Shown: positions 16,471-25,579, counted from the stretch's first letter. The stretch: DNA of 48,730 nucleotides from an uncultured Phascolarctobacterium sp. (GCF_905212365.1 NZ_CAJMEH010000009.1:1-48730); one strand, 5' to 3'. The notes: generated from the letters alone by a model not told the origin. Made by a program: numbers and translations.

Positions 16471-17268
16471 ATGCGTAAAATTGCTATTATTGGCGGTACC
16501 GGTATCTACAGCCCCGAAGCCTTGAACGGCTTTGAACAAAAGATAGTAGAAACCCCCTATGGTCAGGCCTTATGCAATATCGGCCACATGGCAGGAAATC
16601 AGGTGATTTTTATTACCCGCCATGGAGTGGGGCATAAAACGCCGCCGCATAAGGTAAATTATCGCGCTAATATTTGGGCGCTGAAAAGCTTGGGCACCGA
16701 AGAAATTTTTGCAACCACCGCTGTAGGCAGCCTTAATCCGGAAATGAAGGCCGGACATTTTGTCGTTTGCGACAATGTGCTGGACTTTACTAAAAGCCGT
16801 ATCAATACCTTTTACGATACGCCGGAGCGCGGCGTGGTGCATGCGGATTTTTCCTATCCGTACTGCCCGGCTCTGCGGGAAAAGGTTATCAAATGCCTGG
16901 AAAAAACCGATATTTCTTTTCATAAGCATGGCGTTTACGTTGCTACAGAAGGCCCGCGCTTTGAAAGCGCCGCTGAAATTAAAATGTTCGCTATGCTGGG
17001 CGGCGATGTCGTTGGTATGACCAATATGCCGGAAGCTATTTTAGCCCGCGAGGCGGAAATGTGCTATACTAACTGCTCCATCGTTACCAATATGGCGGCG
17101 GGAATTTCGCCTACGCCCTTATCTCACAGCGAGGTAGTGGAGGCCATGGGCAGGAGTATTCAAAATATGGAAAAGCTGATTACCGCCTTTATCGCTTACA
17201 ACGAGCCTGCCGAAGCCAGCTGCGGCTGCCACGAGGCGCTCAAGGAATTTGGCGGCTTTAAGCTGTAA
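16471..17268 (+). CDS. mtnP: MTA/purine nucleoside phosphorylase of the MtnP family
   Basis: A 265-residue phosphorylase that splits methylthioadenosine-type nucleosides into a base and a 5-substituted ribose-1-phosphate. Visible family motifs are IIGGTGIY (6-13), TRHG with phosphate-binding H51 (49-52), NYRANIWAL (63-71), and EGPRFES near 160. At the base-recognition site it reads VTNMAAG with N207. Human MTAP has Asp here for adenine and human PNP has Asn for 6-oxopurines, so a preference for methylthioinosine or deoxyinosine is likely (inference). It is followed at 10 bases by mtnA. Confidence 0.93.
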   Translation: MRKIAIIGGTGIYSPEALNGFEQKIVETPYGQALCNIGHMAGNQVIFITRHGVGHKTPPHKVNYRANIWALKSLGTEEIFATTAVGSLNPEMKAGHFVVCDNVLDFTKSRINTFYDTPERGVVHADFSYPYCPALREKVIKCLEKTDISFHKHGVYVATEGPRFESAAEIKMFAMLGGDVVGMTNMPEAILAREAEMCYTNCSIVTNMAAGISPTPLSHSEVVEAMGRSIQNMEKLITAFIAYNEPAEASCGCHEALKEFGGFKL

Positions 17269-17278
17269 GGAGCCTGCG

Positions 17279-18331
17279 ATGGTAGAAACGATGCATTGGC
17301 AGCAGGGTGTGCTGGAGCTGTTAGATCAGACCCATCTGCCGCAGGAATGTATATTTATCGCCTGCCGCGATTACGAGCGGGTGAAGCTGGCGATTCAGCG
17401 GCTGGAGGTTCGCGGTGCGCCGGCTATCGGCGCTGCGGCCGCCTTTGCTATGGTGCTGGGTGCGCGTCAGCTTGCCGACAAGCCCGACTTTTTAGGAGCG
17501 CTGAACGCTGTGCGCGCCGATCTTATATCCGCCCGGCCTACGGCTGTCAACCTGTCCTGGGCCGCAGATAAGCAGTACCAACTGGCAGTAAAGCTGCATG
17601 AGCAGGATTACGCGCCCTATAAAATTATTGGCGAGCTGGAAAAAGCCGCTGTCAAAATTTATAACGAAGATATTGCCCGCAATAAAAAAATGGGCGAGTA
17701 CGGCGCTGCCGTGCTGCCGCAGGACGCAGTAGTACTGACCCACTGCAACGCCGGAGCTTTGGCTACCTGCGGCTGGGGCACGGCCCTGGGCGTACTGCGC
17801 ACCGCTCATTCGCAGGGCAAGCTGCGTATGGTTTACGCTGACGAAACGCGGCCCTTGCTGCAAGGCGCGCGGCTGACAGCCTATGAGCTGGCAGAGGATG
17901 ATTTGCCAGTGACGCTGATTACAGATAATATGGCGGCCTGGACTATGAAAACCAAGGGCGTCAACGCCGTGATTGTGGGTGCTGACCGTATTGCGGCCAA
18001 TGGCGACGCGGCTAATAAAATAGGAACCTATGGCGTGGCCTTGGCGGCCAAAGCTCACGGCATTCCCTTTTATATTGCCGCTCCGGTAAGCACCTTTGAT
18101 TTTACGCTGACCAGCGGCGAGCAGATTCCCATTGAGGAGCGGGCTGCCGAAGAAGTCAAAAGCTTCCGCAGCGAGCAGACTGCGCCAGCCGGTGTGGACG
18201 TTTTTAACCCGGCTTTCGACGTAACTCCGTCGGAGCTGATTGCCGGTATCATTACTGAATATGGCGTGATTCGCGCGCCCTATATAGAAAATATTCAAGA
18301 GCTGCAGAAGCAGAGCAAGGAGGATTTTTAG
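17279..18331 (+). CDS. mtnA: S-methyl-5-thioribose-1-phosphate isomerase
   Basis: A 350-residue aldose-ketose isomerase, related to eIF2B, that converts methylthioribose-1-phosphate to methylthioribulose-1-phosphate; relatives also accept 5-deoxyribose-1-phosphate. Conserved stretches are RGAPAIGAAAAFA (45-57), THCNAGALAT with catalytic C156, and GADRIAANGD with catalytic D236. I chose ATG 17279 behind AAGGAG; an in-frame upstream start at 17249 would lie inside mtnP. ahcY begins 3 bases after the stop. Confidence 0.96.
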   Translation: MVETMHWQQGVLELLDQTHLPQECIFIACRDYERVKLAIQRLEVRGAPAIGAAAAFAMVLGARQLADKPDFLGALNAVRADLISARPTAVNLSWAADKQYQLAVKLHEQDYAPYKIIGELEKAAVKIYNEDIARNKKMGEYGAAVLPQDAVVLTHCNAGALATCGWGTALGVLRTAHSQGKLRMVYADETRPLLQGARLTAYELAEDDLPVTLITDNMAAWTMKTKGVNAVIVGADRIAANGDAANKIGTYGVALAAKAHGIPFYIAAPVSTFDFTLTSGEQIPIEERAAEEVKSFRSEQTAPAGVDVFNPAFDVTPSELIAGIITEYGVIRAPYIENIQELQKQSKEDF

Positions 18332-18334
18332 TAC

Positions 18335-19579
18335 ATGGAAAGCATCATTAAGGATATTAAGCTGGCGCCTTTAGGCCATCAGCGCATTGCCTGGGCCAAG
18401 GAATATATGCCCCTGCTGAATATTTTGAATGAGGAATACAGCAAGACGAAGCCCTTTAAAGGCTTGAATATGGTCGTAACCATTCATTTGGAGGCTAAGA
18501 CCGCATATTTGGCGCTGGTGCTGAAAAATGCCGGCGCGAACGTAGTCGTAACCGGCAGCAATCCTTTGTCCACTCAGGACGAGATTGCCGCAGCCCTGGT
18601 TGACAGCGGCGTTACCGTTTTTGCAACTCACGCCTGCACTAATGAAGAATACGATATGTATCTGCGCGAAGCCCTGAAGGTAGAGCCCGACTTGATCATC
18701 GACGACGGCGGCGATTTAGTAAATATGCTGCACGGCGAACGCCGCGATTTGATTGGCAAGCTGCTGGGCGGCAGCGAAGAAACCACCACCGGCGTACATC
18801 GTTTGAAGGCGCTGGCTACCGCCGGTCATCTGGCTTTCCCCATGATTGCCGTTAACGACGCTTACTGCAAGTATTTGTTCGATAACCGTTACGGTACCGG
18901 TCAATCCTCCTGGGACGGCATTATGCGCACTACCAATCTGTCCGTAGCTGGCAGAACCGTTGTCGTAGCCGGTTACGGCTGGTGCGGCAAGGGCGTGTCC
19001 ATGCGCGCCAAGGGCTTGGGCGCTAACGTAATCGTTACCGAAGTCGACCCCATTAAAGGCATCGAAGCGGTATTCGACGGCTTCCGTGTTATGCCCATGC
19101 AGGAGGCGGCTAAGTACGGCGATATTTTCGTTACCGTAACTGGCTGCAAGGACGTTATTACCAAAGAGCATATGAAGGTGATGAAGAACGGCGCAGTTAT
19201 GTGCAATGCCGGTCACTTTGACGTGGAAATCAATAAGCATCATCTGGAGGAGCTGTCCGTTGCTGCTCCTTACGAGGTGCGCAAAAATATTATGACCTAT
19301 ACCATGGCCGACGGCCGCAAGCTGAATCTGCTGGGCGAGGGCCGTTTGGTAAATCTGGCCTGCGGCGACGGCCATCCCATCGAAATTATGGATTTGTCCT
19401 TCGCTATGCAGTTCCTGGCTATGAAGTATCTGCTGGAGCATAAGGGCGCTATGGAAAATAAATTGTATGTGCTGCCGGAAGAGCTGAATACGGAAATTGC
19501 CTCCTTGAAGCTGCACGCTATGGGCGCGGGCATCGATACTCTGACCGAGGAGCAAAAGGCTTATCTGGCCGCCGAATAA
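18335..19579 (+). CDS. ahcY: Adenosylhomocysteinase, short prokaryotic form
   Basis: A 414-residue NAD-dependent hydrolase that splits S-adenosylhomocysteine into homocysteine and nucleoside. The NAD-binding motif GYGWCGKG is near residue 210, and TIHLEAKTA, DDGGD and CNAGHFDVEI are conserved. It lacks the C-terminal Lys/Tyr tail of the long eukaryotic type and resembles the Thermotoga/archaeal form. The Methanocaldococcus relative prefers S-inosylhomocysteine; with mtaD three genes on (two genes downstream), the same may hold here (inference). Its stop overlaps the aldolase start. Confidence 0.96.
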   Translation: MESIIKDIKLAPLGHQRIAWAKEYMPLLNILNEEYSKTKPFKGLNMVVTIHLEAKTAYLALVLKNAGANVVVTGSNPLSTQDEIAAALVDSGVTVFATHACTNEEYDMYLREALKVEPDLIIDDGGDLVNMLHGERRDLIGKLLGGSEETTTGVHRLKALATAGHLAFPMIAVNDAYCKYLFDNRYGTGQSSWDGIMRTTNLSVAGRTVVVAGYGWCGKGVSMRAKGLGANVIVTEVDPIKGIEAVFDGFRVMPMQEAAKYGDIFVTVTGCKDVITKEHMKVMKNGAVMCNAGHFDVEINKHHLEELSVAAPYEVRKNIMTYTMADGRKLNLLGEGRLVNLACGDGHPIEIMDLSFAMQFLAMKYLLEHKGAMENKLYVLPEELNTEIASLKLHAMGAGIDTLTEEQKAYLAAE

Positions 19580-20256
19580 TGATGGATAAGTATTTATCTG
19601 CCAACGAAGCCCGTGCCGCTATCGTGGAAATGGGGCACAGGCTGATAGAAAAGCGTTTGGTCGCCGGCTCCTGGGGCAACATCAGCTGCCGCGCAGGCCA
19701 GCAGACCATCGCGATTACGCCGTCCGGGCGCGGTTACGAGCATTTAGCGCCCAGCGACGTAGTGCTGCTGGATAATACGGGCTGCGTTGTCGACGGCGAG
19801 CGCATTCCGTCTTCGGAAAGCAAGCTGCATGTGGCAATTTATGCAGCCTGCCCTGAGGCCCAGGCCGTAATTCATACTCACAGTATTTATGCCAGCGCTT
19901 TAGCAGCCATGCGCCGTCCTGTTCCGGCCATCATCGAGGACATTGTGCAGATTTGCGGCGGCAGCGTTAACTGCGCCGAATATGCCTTTCCCGGTACGCA
20001 GGAGCTGGCCGACGCCGCAGTGAAGGCTTTGGCCGGACGCAAGGCGGCGCTGCTGGCTAATCACGGTGCGGTGTGCTGGGGCAAATCTCTTGACGACGCG
20101 CTGGTGGTTGCCGAAATTTTGGAAAAGGCGGCGCAGATTGCCGTTATCTGCTCCAGCTGCGGCGGCAAGGTATACGAGCTGGACGAGGCCGACGCCGCAG
20201 CAATGCACAGCTTTTACGAACAGCATTATTCCAAACGGCAAATGGGCGAAGAATAA
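19579..20256 (+). CDS. Class II aldolase/adducin-family sugar-phosphate aldolase
   Basis: A 225-residue zinc aldolase related to fuculose-phosphate aldolase. The metal ligands H99 and H101 (IHTHS) and H162 (ANHGA) and the catalytic acid E80 (SSESK) are present; SWGNIS marks the phosphate site. Placed after mtnP and mtnA, it matches the role of Ald2/DrdA in the DHAP shunt, which cleaves methylthioribulose-1-phosphate or 5-deoxyribulose-1-phosphate to DHAP and an aldehyde. It could instead be MtnB, a dehydratase of the same fold, but no mtnC/mtnD partner is present. Two adjacent ATG codons (19579 and 19582) compete as start; the first overlaps the ahcY stop. Confidence 0.88.
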   Translation: MMDKYLSANEARAAIVEMGHRLIEKRLVAGSWGNISCRAGQQTIAITPSGRGYEHLAPSDVVLLDNTGCVVDGERIPSSESKLHVAIYAACPEAQAVIHTHSIYASALAAMRRPVPAIIEDIVQICGGSVNCAEYAFPGTQELADAAVKALAGRKAALLANHGAVCWGKSLDDALVVAEILEKAAQIAVICSSCGGKVYELDEADAAAMHSFYEQHYSKRQMGEE

Positions 20257-20267
20257 GGAGTGATATT

Positions 20268-21548
20268 TTGAGCAAGCTGCTGATTAAAAATATCGAGCTT
20301 TTACATACTACCAACGGGCAAATGCAGTGCATTGCCGTGGAGAACGATAAAATTACCTATGTAGGCATAGACACGCCTGCGGATATGGAAGGCGCCGAAA
20401 TTATCGACGGCAAGGGCAAGCTGGCTACGGCAGGTATGGTCAATACCCACGGCCACGTTTCTATGACGCTGCTGCGCAGCTATGCCGACGATATGGCGCT
20501 GATGGACTGGCTGGAAAATCAGATTTGGCCCATTGAAGCCAAAATGAACGCCAACGATATTTACTGGGGCGCTATGCTGGGCATCGTGGAAATGCTGAAA
20601 AGCGGCACGACCTGCTTTGCCGATATGTACGCCTTTATGGAGGACGTGGCCCGCGCCTGCGCCGAAACCGGCATTCGCGCCAACTTGTGCCGCGGTCTTA
20701 TAGGCGTAGCTCCCGATAAAGACGTCAAACTGGCGGAAAATAATACGCTGGCTGAAAACTGGCAGGGCTACGACAACGGACGCATTCGCGTTACCTACGG
20801 CCCGCACGCGCCCTATACCTGCCCGGTGCCTTACCTGGAAAAGGTTATTGAGGCAGCGGCGGAACACAAAGCGGAAATTCAAATGCACCTGTGCGAAACA
20901 AAATTTGAAGTGGAAAGCTGCGTTAAGGAGCATGGCGTAACGCCCATCAAGCTGATGGACAGCCTGGGCATGTTCGAGCTGGGCACTATCGCCGCTCACT
21001 GCGTACACCTGACCGACGAGGATATGGATATTATGGCCGCTAAAAAAGTGCGCGTAGCCCACAATCCGCAGAGCAACCTGAAGCTGGCCAGCGGTATCGC
21101 GCCGGTTGCGGCTATGCTGCAAAAAGGCATCTGCGTTGGCCTGGGCACCGACGGCGCGTCCAGCAATAATAATCTGGATATGCTGGAGGAATGCCGTGCC
21201 GCAGCTATGCTGCACAAGGCTACTACTTTCGATCCGTTGGCAGTGCCTGCGTCCAAAGCCTGGGCGATGGCTACGGAGGACGGCGCTAAGACCTTGGGCT
21301 TTGCGCAGCTGGGTCGCTTGGAAGCAGGCCAGCTGGCGGATATTGTGCTGTGGGATATGCACAAGCCCTACTGGTACCCGCGCCACAACAAGCTGTCCCA
21401 GCTGGTTTACGCAGCTAACAGCAGCGATGTGGACACGGTTATTGTCGCCGGTAAAAAGGTTGTGGAGCAGGGCAGGCTGCTGACCTTCGACGAGGAAAAA
21501 ATTTACGCCGAGGCTGAAGCCTGCGCGCAAAGGCTTATCAATAAATAA
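20268..21548 (+). CDS. mtaD: 5-methylthioadenosine/S-adenosylhomocysteine deaminase
   Basis: A 426-residue amidohydrolase that deaminates MTA, SAH and, in archaeal DadD, 5'-deoxyadenosine to their inosine forms. The metal site has H61 and H63 in NTHGH, a His in QMHLCET, a His in AAHCVHL and an Asp in GTDGASSNN. The start is TTG 20268, 6 bases after AAGGAGTGA. Position between the aldolase and nfnA, with no other deaminase seen, makes it the likely entry enzyme of the operon. Confidence 0.94.
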   Translation: MSKLLIKNIELLHTTNGQMQCIAVENDKITYVGIDTPADMEGAEIIDGKGKLATAGMVNTHGHVSMTLLRSYADDMALMDWLENQIWPIEAKMNANDIYWGAMLGIVEMLKSGTTCFADMYAFMEDVARACAETGIRANLCRGLIGVAPDKDVKLAENNTLAENWQGYDNGRIRVTYGPHAPYTCPVPYLEKVIEAAAEHKAEIQMHLCETKFEVESCVKEHGVTPIKLMDSLGMFELGTIAAHCVHLTDEDMDIMAAKKVRVAHNPQSNLKLASGIAPVAAMLQKGICVGLGTDGASSNNNLDMLEECRAAAMLHKATTFDPLAVPASKAWAMATEDGAKTLGFAQLGRLEAGQLADIVLWDMHKPYWYPRHNKLSQLVYAANSSDVDTVIVAGKKVVEQGRLLTFDEEKIYAEAEACAQRLINK

Positions 21549-21572
21549 GAGCATCATACGAGGAGAAATATT

Positions 21573-22415
21573 ATGGCAAAAATCATCACCAAGGAAAATA
21601 TCGCTCCCGCTGTCTACGAGATGGTCGTGGAAGCGCCGCTGGTTGCGCATAAGTGCCAGCCCGGACAATTTGTAATCGTGCGCACCGACGAATACGGCGA
21701 GCGCGTACCGCTGACCATCGCCGATTTTGACAGAGAGCAGGGAACCATTACGCTGATTATTCAAGCTATCGGCAACAGCACTACGCAGCTGTGCACTGAG
21801 TTCAACGCAGGCGACGACATTCTGGACGTAGTAGGGCCTTTGGGCCGTCCGTCGGAAATGGGCAAATTCGGCACTGTGGTAGTTGTCGGCGGCGGCATCG
21901 GCGTAGCGCCGGTGTATCCTATCGCCCGCGCATACCACGAACTGGGCAATAAGGTTATCGCTATTATCGGCGCGCGTAATAAGGACCTGGTTATTTGGCA
22001 GGATAAAATGGCGGCCATCAGCGGCGAGCTGATCGTTACCACCGACGACGGCAGCGCAGGCCGCAAGGGCTTCGTTACCGACCCGCTGCGGGAAATGCTG
22101 GAGGCCGGCGAAAAAATCGATTTAACTCTGGCTATCGGCCCCGTTATTATGATGAAAAACGTAGCCGCAGTAACCAAACCCTTCGGCGTTAAAACTACCG
22201 CCAGCCTGAACACCATCATGGTGGACGGCACCGGTATGTGCGGCGGCTGCCGCGTCATGGTAGGCGGAGAAAATAAATTCGCCTGCGTCGACGGGCCGGA
22301 ATTTGACGCGCATCAGGTAGATTTTGCTAATCTGGTAATGCGCCAGCAAATGTACAAGAACCAGGAAGCACTGGAATATAGCTGCGGAGGTCATTGCAAA
22401 TGCGTGGAGGAATGA
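21573..22415 (+). CDS. nfnA: NfnA-type FAD/NAD(P) and 2Fe-2S oxidoreductase subunit
   Basis: A 280-residue subunit related to PyrK and sulfide dehydrogenase beta. An FAD domain (ERVPLTI near 48) is followed by an NAD-binding domain with GGGIGVAP near 108 and a C-terminal 2Fe-2S site, GTGMCGGCRV then FACVDGPEF. With the next gene it forms the NADH-dependent reduced ferredoxin:NADP oxidoreductase NfnAB, which links ferredoxin and NADH to NADPH by electron bifurcation. GAGGAG precedes the ATG, 24 bases after mtaD. The pair is sometimes annotated as glutamate synthase or sulfide dehydrogenase subunits. Confidence 0.88.
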   Translation: MAKIITKENIAPAVYEMVVEAPLVAHKCQPGQFVIVRTDEYGERVPLTIADFDREQGTITLIIQAIGNSTTQLCTEFNAGDDILDVVGPLGRPSEMGKFGTVVVVGGGIGVAPVYPIARAYHELGNKVIAIIGARNKDLVIWQDKMAAISGELIVTTDDGSAGRKGFVTDPLREMLEAGEKIDLTLAIGPVIMMKNVAAVTKPFGVKTTASLNTIMVDGTGMCGGCRVMVGGENKFACVDGPEFDAHQVDFANLVMRQQMYKNQEALEYSCGGHCKCVEE

Positions 22416-23788
22416 GAAACCCGATGCCGGAGCAGCCGGCTAATGTTCGCAATAAAAATTTTGAAGAGGTAGCTCTTGGCTACACCAGGGAAATGGCTGT
22501 GGACGAGGCGCAGCGCTGCCTGAATTGTCCCAAACCGCGCTGCGTGATGGGCTGCCCGGTAAACATAGAAATTCCGGCGTTTATCCACGCCGTAGCTCAA
22601 GAAGATTTTGCCGAAGCCTTTAAGATTCTGAAACGCAAAACTACGCTGCCCGCCGTTTGCGGCCGCGTGTGCCCCCAGGAAAATCAGTGCGAGGGCAAAT
22701 GCGTTTTGGGCATTAAGGGCGAGCCTGTGGCTATCGGCCGCCTGGAGCGCTTTGTAGCCGATTACGCTCGCGAGCATGGACTGGACGCTGTGGACGAACC
22801 TCTGCCGGAGCGCAAGGGCCAAAAGGTAGCCATCGTCGGCAGCGGTCCCAGCGGCTTGACCTGCGCAGGCGATTTGGCTAAGCTGGGCTACGACGTGACC
22901 CTGTTTGAAGCTTTGCACGCGCCCGGCGGCGTGCTGATGTACGGCATTCCGCAGTTCCGTCTGCCAAAGGAAATTGTGCAGCACGAAATTGCCGCGCTCA
23001 AGCAAATGGGCGTGAAGATTGTGGTCAACGCCGTTATCGGCCGCACCTTCACTATCAAAGAGCTGATGGAGGAGGAAGGCTTCAACGCCGTTTACGTTGG
23101 CACCGGCGCAGGCCTGCCGCACTTTATGAATATTCCCGGAGAAAATTTAAACGGCGTTTATGCGGCCAACGAATTTTTAACCCGCGTAAATTTGATGAAG
23201 GCTTATCAATTCCCCCATGTAGCGACCCCCGTCTATGTGGGCAAGCGCGCCGCTATCGTTGGCGCAGGCAACGTGGCTATGGACGCTGCGCGTACTGCCA
23301 AGCGCTTGGGCGCGGAAGAAGTTTACATTGTTTACCGCCGCAGCAAGGAAGAAATGCCCGCCCGCAAAGAGGAAATCGGCCACGCCGAAGAAGAAGGCAT
23401 CGAGCTGCGCCTTTTGAATAATCCTGTAGCCATTGTCGGCGACGATAAGGGCTGGGTAAAGGGCCTGCAATGCGTAAAAATGGAGTTGGGCGAGCCTGAC
23501 GCCAGCGGCCGCCGCAGTCCCGTAGCTATCCCCGGCAGCGAATACGTGCTGGACGTGGATATGGTGGTTATGGCTATCGGCCAGGGGCCTAACCCACTGA
23601 TTAAGGATACCACTCCCGATTTGGAGGTCAACAAGCGCGGCAATATCGTAGCCGACGCGGCAGGGGCGACCTCTATCCCCGGTGTTTTTGCCGGCGGCGA
23701 TATCGTTACCGGCGCTGCTACCGTTATTTCGGCTATGGGCGCAGGCAAGAAGGCTGCCGCTGCTATCGACGAGTATTTGAGCAAATAA
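22400..23788 (+). CDS. nfnB: NfnB-type subunit (glutamate synthase small-subunit family)
   Basis: A 462-residue flavoprotein. The N-terminal ~110 residues hold two 4Fe-4S sites (CLNCPKPRCVMGCPV and CGRVCPQENQCEGKC). An FAD motif VGSGPSGLTCAGDLAKLGYD is near 150 and an NADP motif VGAGNVAMDAARTAKRLGAE near 290. Start ATG 22400 is chosen because GCGGAGG lies 9 bases upstream; ATG 22412 (ATGA overlap with nfnA) and ATG 22424 are alternatives. It overlaps nfnA by 16 bases and is the last gene of the operon. Confidence 0.9.
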   Translation: MRGGMRNPMPEQPANVRNKNFEEVALGYTREMAVDEAQRCLNCPKPRCVMGCPVNIEIPAFIHAVAQEDFAEAFKILKRKTTLPAVCGRVCPQENQCEGKCVLGIKGEPVAIGRLERFVADYAREHGLDAVDEPLPERKGQKVAIVGSGPSGLTCAGDLAKLGYDVTLFEALHAPGGVLMYGIPQFRLPKEIVQHEIAALKQMGVKIVVNAVIGRTFTIKELMEEEGFNAVYVGTGAGLPHFMNIPGENLNGVYAANEFLTRVNLMKAYQFPHVATPVYVGKRAAIVGAGNVAMDAARTAKRLGAEEVYIVYRRSKEEMPARKEEIGHAEEEGIELRLLNNPVAIVGDDKGWVKGLQCVKMELGEPDASGRRSPVAIPGSEYVLDVDMVVMAIGQGPNPLIKDTTPDLEVNKRGNIVADAAGATSIPGVFAGGDIVTGAATVISAMGAGKKAAAAIDEYLSK

Positions 23789-23810
23789 ATAATATTTTTG
23801 TACATACAAA

Positions 23811-23839
23811 AGCTCCCGCTTCATAACGAAACGGGAGCT
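23811..23839. terminator. Bidirectional terminator between nfnB and cstA
   Basis: AGCTCCCG at 23811-23818 pairs with CGGGAGCT at 23832-23839; inner TTC/GAA pairs extend it. On the + strand it is followed by AAATTTTT, on the - strand by TTTTGT, so it serves both converging genes. Confidence 0.88.
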
Positions 23840-23863
23840 AAATTTTTGATTATAATTTTTCCC

Positions 23864-25483
23864 TTACGCTTTAGAACTTCCGAACAAGCTCTTGCGAGCG
23901 GTGAAGAAGAGGGCGATAGCCAGAATAAAGAGGACAGTCCCCAGAGCGGCGGTGATGATATGCGCAGCCATGTTAGCGGCGATAATCTGCACCAGAGCCA
24001 CCAGCGTTACGCAGAACATAAAGATCATGGGGATAACAACCATCAGATTGTTTTTACCCACGCTCTTCAGCCATACGCCAACAGCCAACAGGGATAGAGC
24101 AGCCAACAGCTGGTTAGCAGCGCCGAAAATCGGCCAGATAGTCAGGTAAGAACCCAAGGACATATAACCGGACAGTACAACGGTAATAGCGGTTGCTACA
24201 TACGGATTGGTCAGCATGCTGCCTTTAGCTGCGCCGCTTTCAGCTTCAATTTTGGTGAACAGCTCTTGGAAGATAAAACGGCCCAAGCGGGTAGAGGTAT
24301 CCAGAGTAGTCATAGCGAATGCGGAAATGGTCAGAGCCACAAAGCCTTTAGCTACGCCGAAGGAGAAGCCCAAAGTAGTCATGAAAGTACCAACGCCGTC
24401 AGCAAATACGTTTACCGGGCCGCCGGCTTTGAGCAATTCAGTCAGCTTGTCGCCGCCTACATAACCAACGGCTACAACGGAAACAACGGCCAGCACACCT
24501 TCCAGCAGCATGGAGCCATAACCGATCAAGCGGGCGTTGCCCTCGCTGTCCAGCTGCTTAGATGTAGTACCGGAGGATACCAGGGAGTGGAAGCCGGAAA
24601 TAGCGCCGCAGGCAACGGTTACGAACAACATGGGAAACATGGGATTGCTGCCATTGCCGGAGGGATCAAAGGTAGTGATTGCAGGCAGCTGCATGGTGGG
24701 CTGATACAAAATAATGCCAAGCAATGCGAAAGCGATGCAGGCATACAGCAGGAAGGAGTTCAGATAATCGCGGGGCTGCAGCAGAATCCATACAGGCGCG
24801 ATAGAAGCGATAAAGATGTAGGCCATCAGAATGCAAACCCAGGTGTTTTTGGTCAAAACCAGCGGGAACATGTTGCCCAAAGCGATGCACACCACCAGCA
24901 GGATAACGCCGGCTACGGTGCCGATTTTAAAGCTCAGGCCGCCGCGGTATACTGCCAAGCCAAAGGCTACGGCCAACACGATAAAGAGCATGGAAGCGGT
25001 AGCAGCCTGCGGGCTGGCTACGAAGGTAGCGGCTACGATATTGGCGAAAGCAGCGATTACTACCAGCAGCGTTACATAAGCGAAAATGGAGAAGAGGAAC
25101 TTGCCGCTCTTGCCCAAGGTAGCTTCGATGATTTGGCCGATGGTTTTGCCGTCAAAACGAACGGAAGCGAACAAAGAACCAAAATCATGTACGCCGCCAA
25201 AGAAAATGCTGCCGAATAAAATCCACAGCATAACAGGGACCCAGCCGAATACAGCTGCGGTAATGGGGCCAACGATAGGGCCTGCGCCTGCGATAGAGGA
25301 GAAATGGTGACCCATCAGCACTGCCGGAGGGGTAGGCATGTAGTCAACATCGTCGCGTAATCTTTCAGCCGGCGTTTTGCGCGTGGGGTCGATGCCCCAT
25401 TGCTTGCACAGCCAGGCGCCGTAAACAGTGTAGGCAATGAAGAAAATGATCATTGAGCCTACTAATAACATAAAACCACTCAT
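23864..25483 (-). CDS. cstA: CstA-family carbon starvation / pyruvate or peptide transporter
   Basis: A 539-residue membrane protein with about 14-16 hydrophobic segments. Family signatures are TPPAVLMGHHFSSIAGAGPI near 60-80 (here TPPAVLMGHHFSSIAG) and the long CstA core; relatives BtsT and CstA import pyruvate or peptides. I chose the start at 25483 because AAAGGA lies 8 bases upstream; an in-frame TTG/ATG further up (25519, 25492) is less well placed. A strong promoter precedes it. It stands alone, convergent with nfnB. Confidence 0.95.
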   Translation of the reverse strand: MSGFMLLVGSMIIFFIAYTVYGAWLCKQWGIDPTRKTPAERLRDDVDYMPTPPAVLMGHHFSSIAGAGPIVGPITAAVFGWVPVMLWILFGSIFFGGVHDFGSLFASVRFDGKTIGQIIEATLGKSGKFLFSIFAYVTLLVVIAAFANIVAATFVASPQAATASMLFIVLAVAFGLAVYRGGLSFKIGTVAGVILLVVCIALGNMFPLVLTKNTWVCILMAYIFIASIAPVWILLQPRDYLNSFLLYACIAFALLGIILYQPTMQLPAITTFDPSGNGSNPMFPMLFVTVACGAISGFHSLVSSGTTSKQLDSEGNARLIGYGSMLLEGVLAVVSVVAVGYVGGDKLTELLKAGGPVNVFADGVGTFMTTLGFSFGVAKGFVALTISAFAMTTLDTSTRLGRFIFQELFTKIEAESGAAKGSMLTNPYVATAITVVLSGYMSLGSYLTIWPIFGAANQLLAALSLLAVGVWLKSVGKNNLMVVIPMIFMFCVTLVALVQIIAANMAAHIITAALGTVLFILAIALFFTARKSLFGSSKA

Positions 25484-25550
25484 AAACAACATCCTTTCTT
25501 TTTCTTTGCGTCTTTGCAAATAAAGTTATGAGAAAAATAAGAGCATATCA

Positions 25551-25566
25551 GCACTATATATTGTGC
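25551..25566. promoter_or_regulatory. Imperfect palindrome just downstream of the cstA promoter
   Basis: GCACTATATATTGTGC reads almost the same on both strands (one T-T mismatch per half). It lies 14 bases downstream of the -10 on the cstA side, a usual place for a repressor site. No regulator is identified. Confidence 0.4.
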
Positions 25567-25579
25567 CAAATATAGCAAT

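Noticed and set aside
20301..21938. A 545-codon open frame on the - strand over mtaD and nfnA
   Set aside because: It lies wholly antisense to two well-conserved genes, has no ribosome site and no recognisable domain. Codon bias of the + genes explains the lack of stops.
24266..25219. A 317-codon + strand frame antisense to cstA
   Set aside because: It is Gln/Gly/His-rich and mirrors membrane-protein codons; cstA on the other strand is a clear family member.
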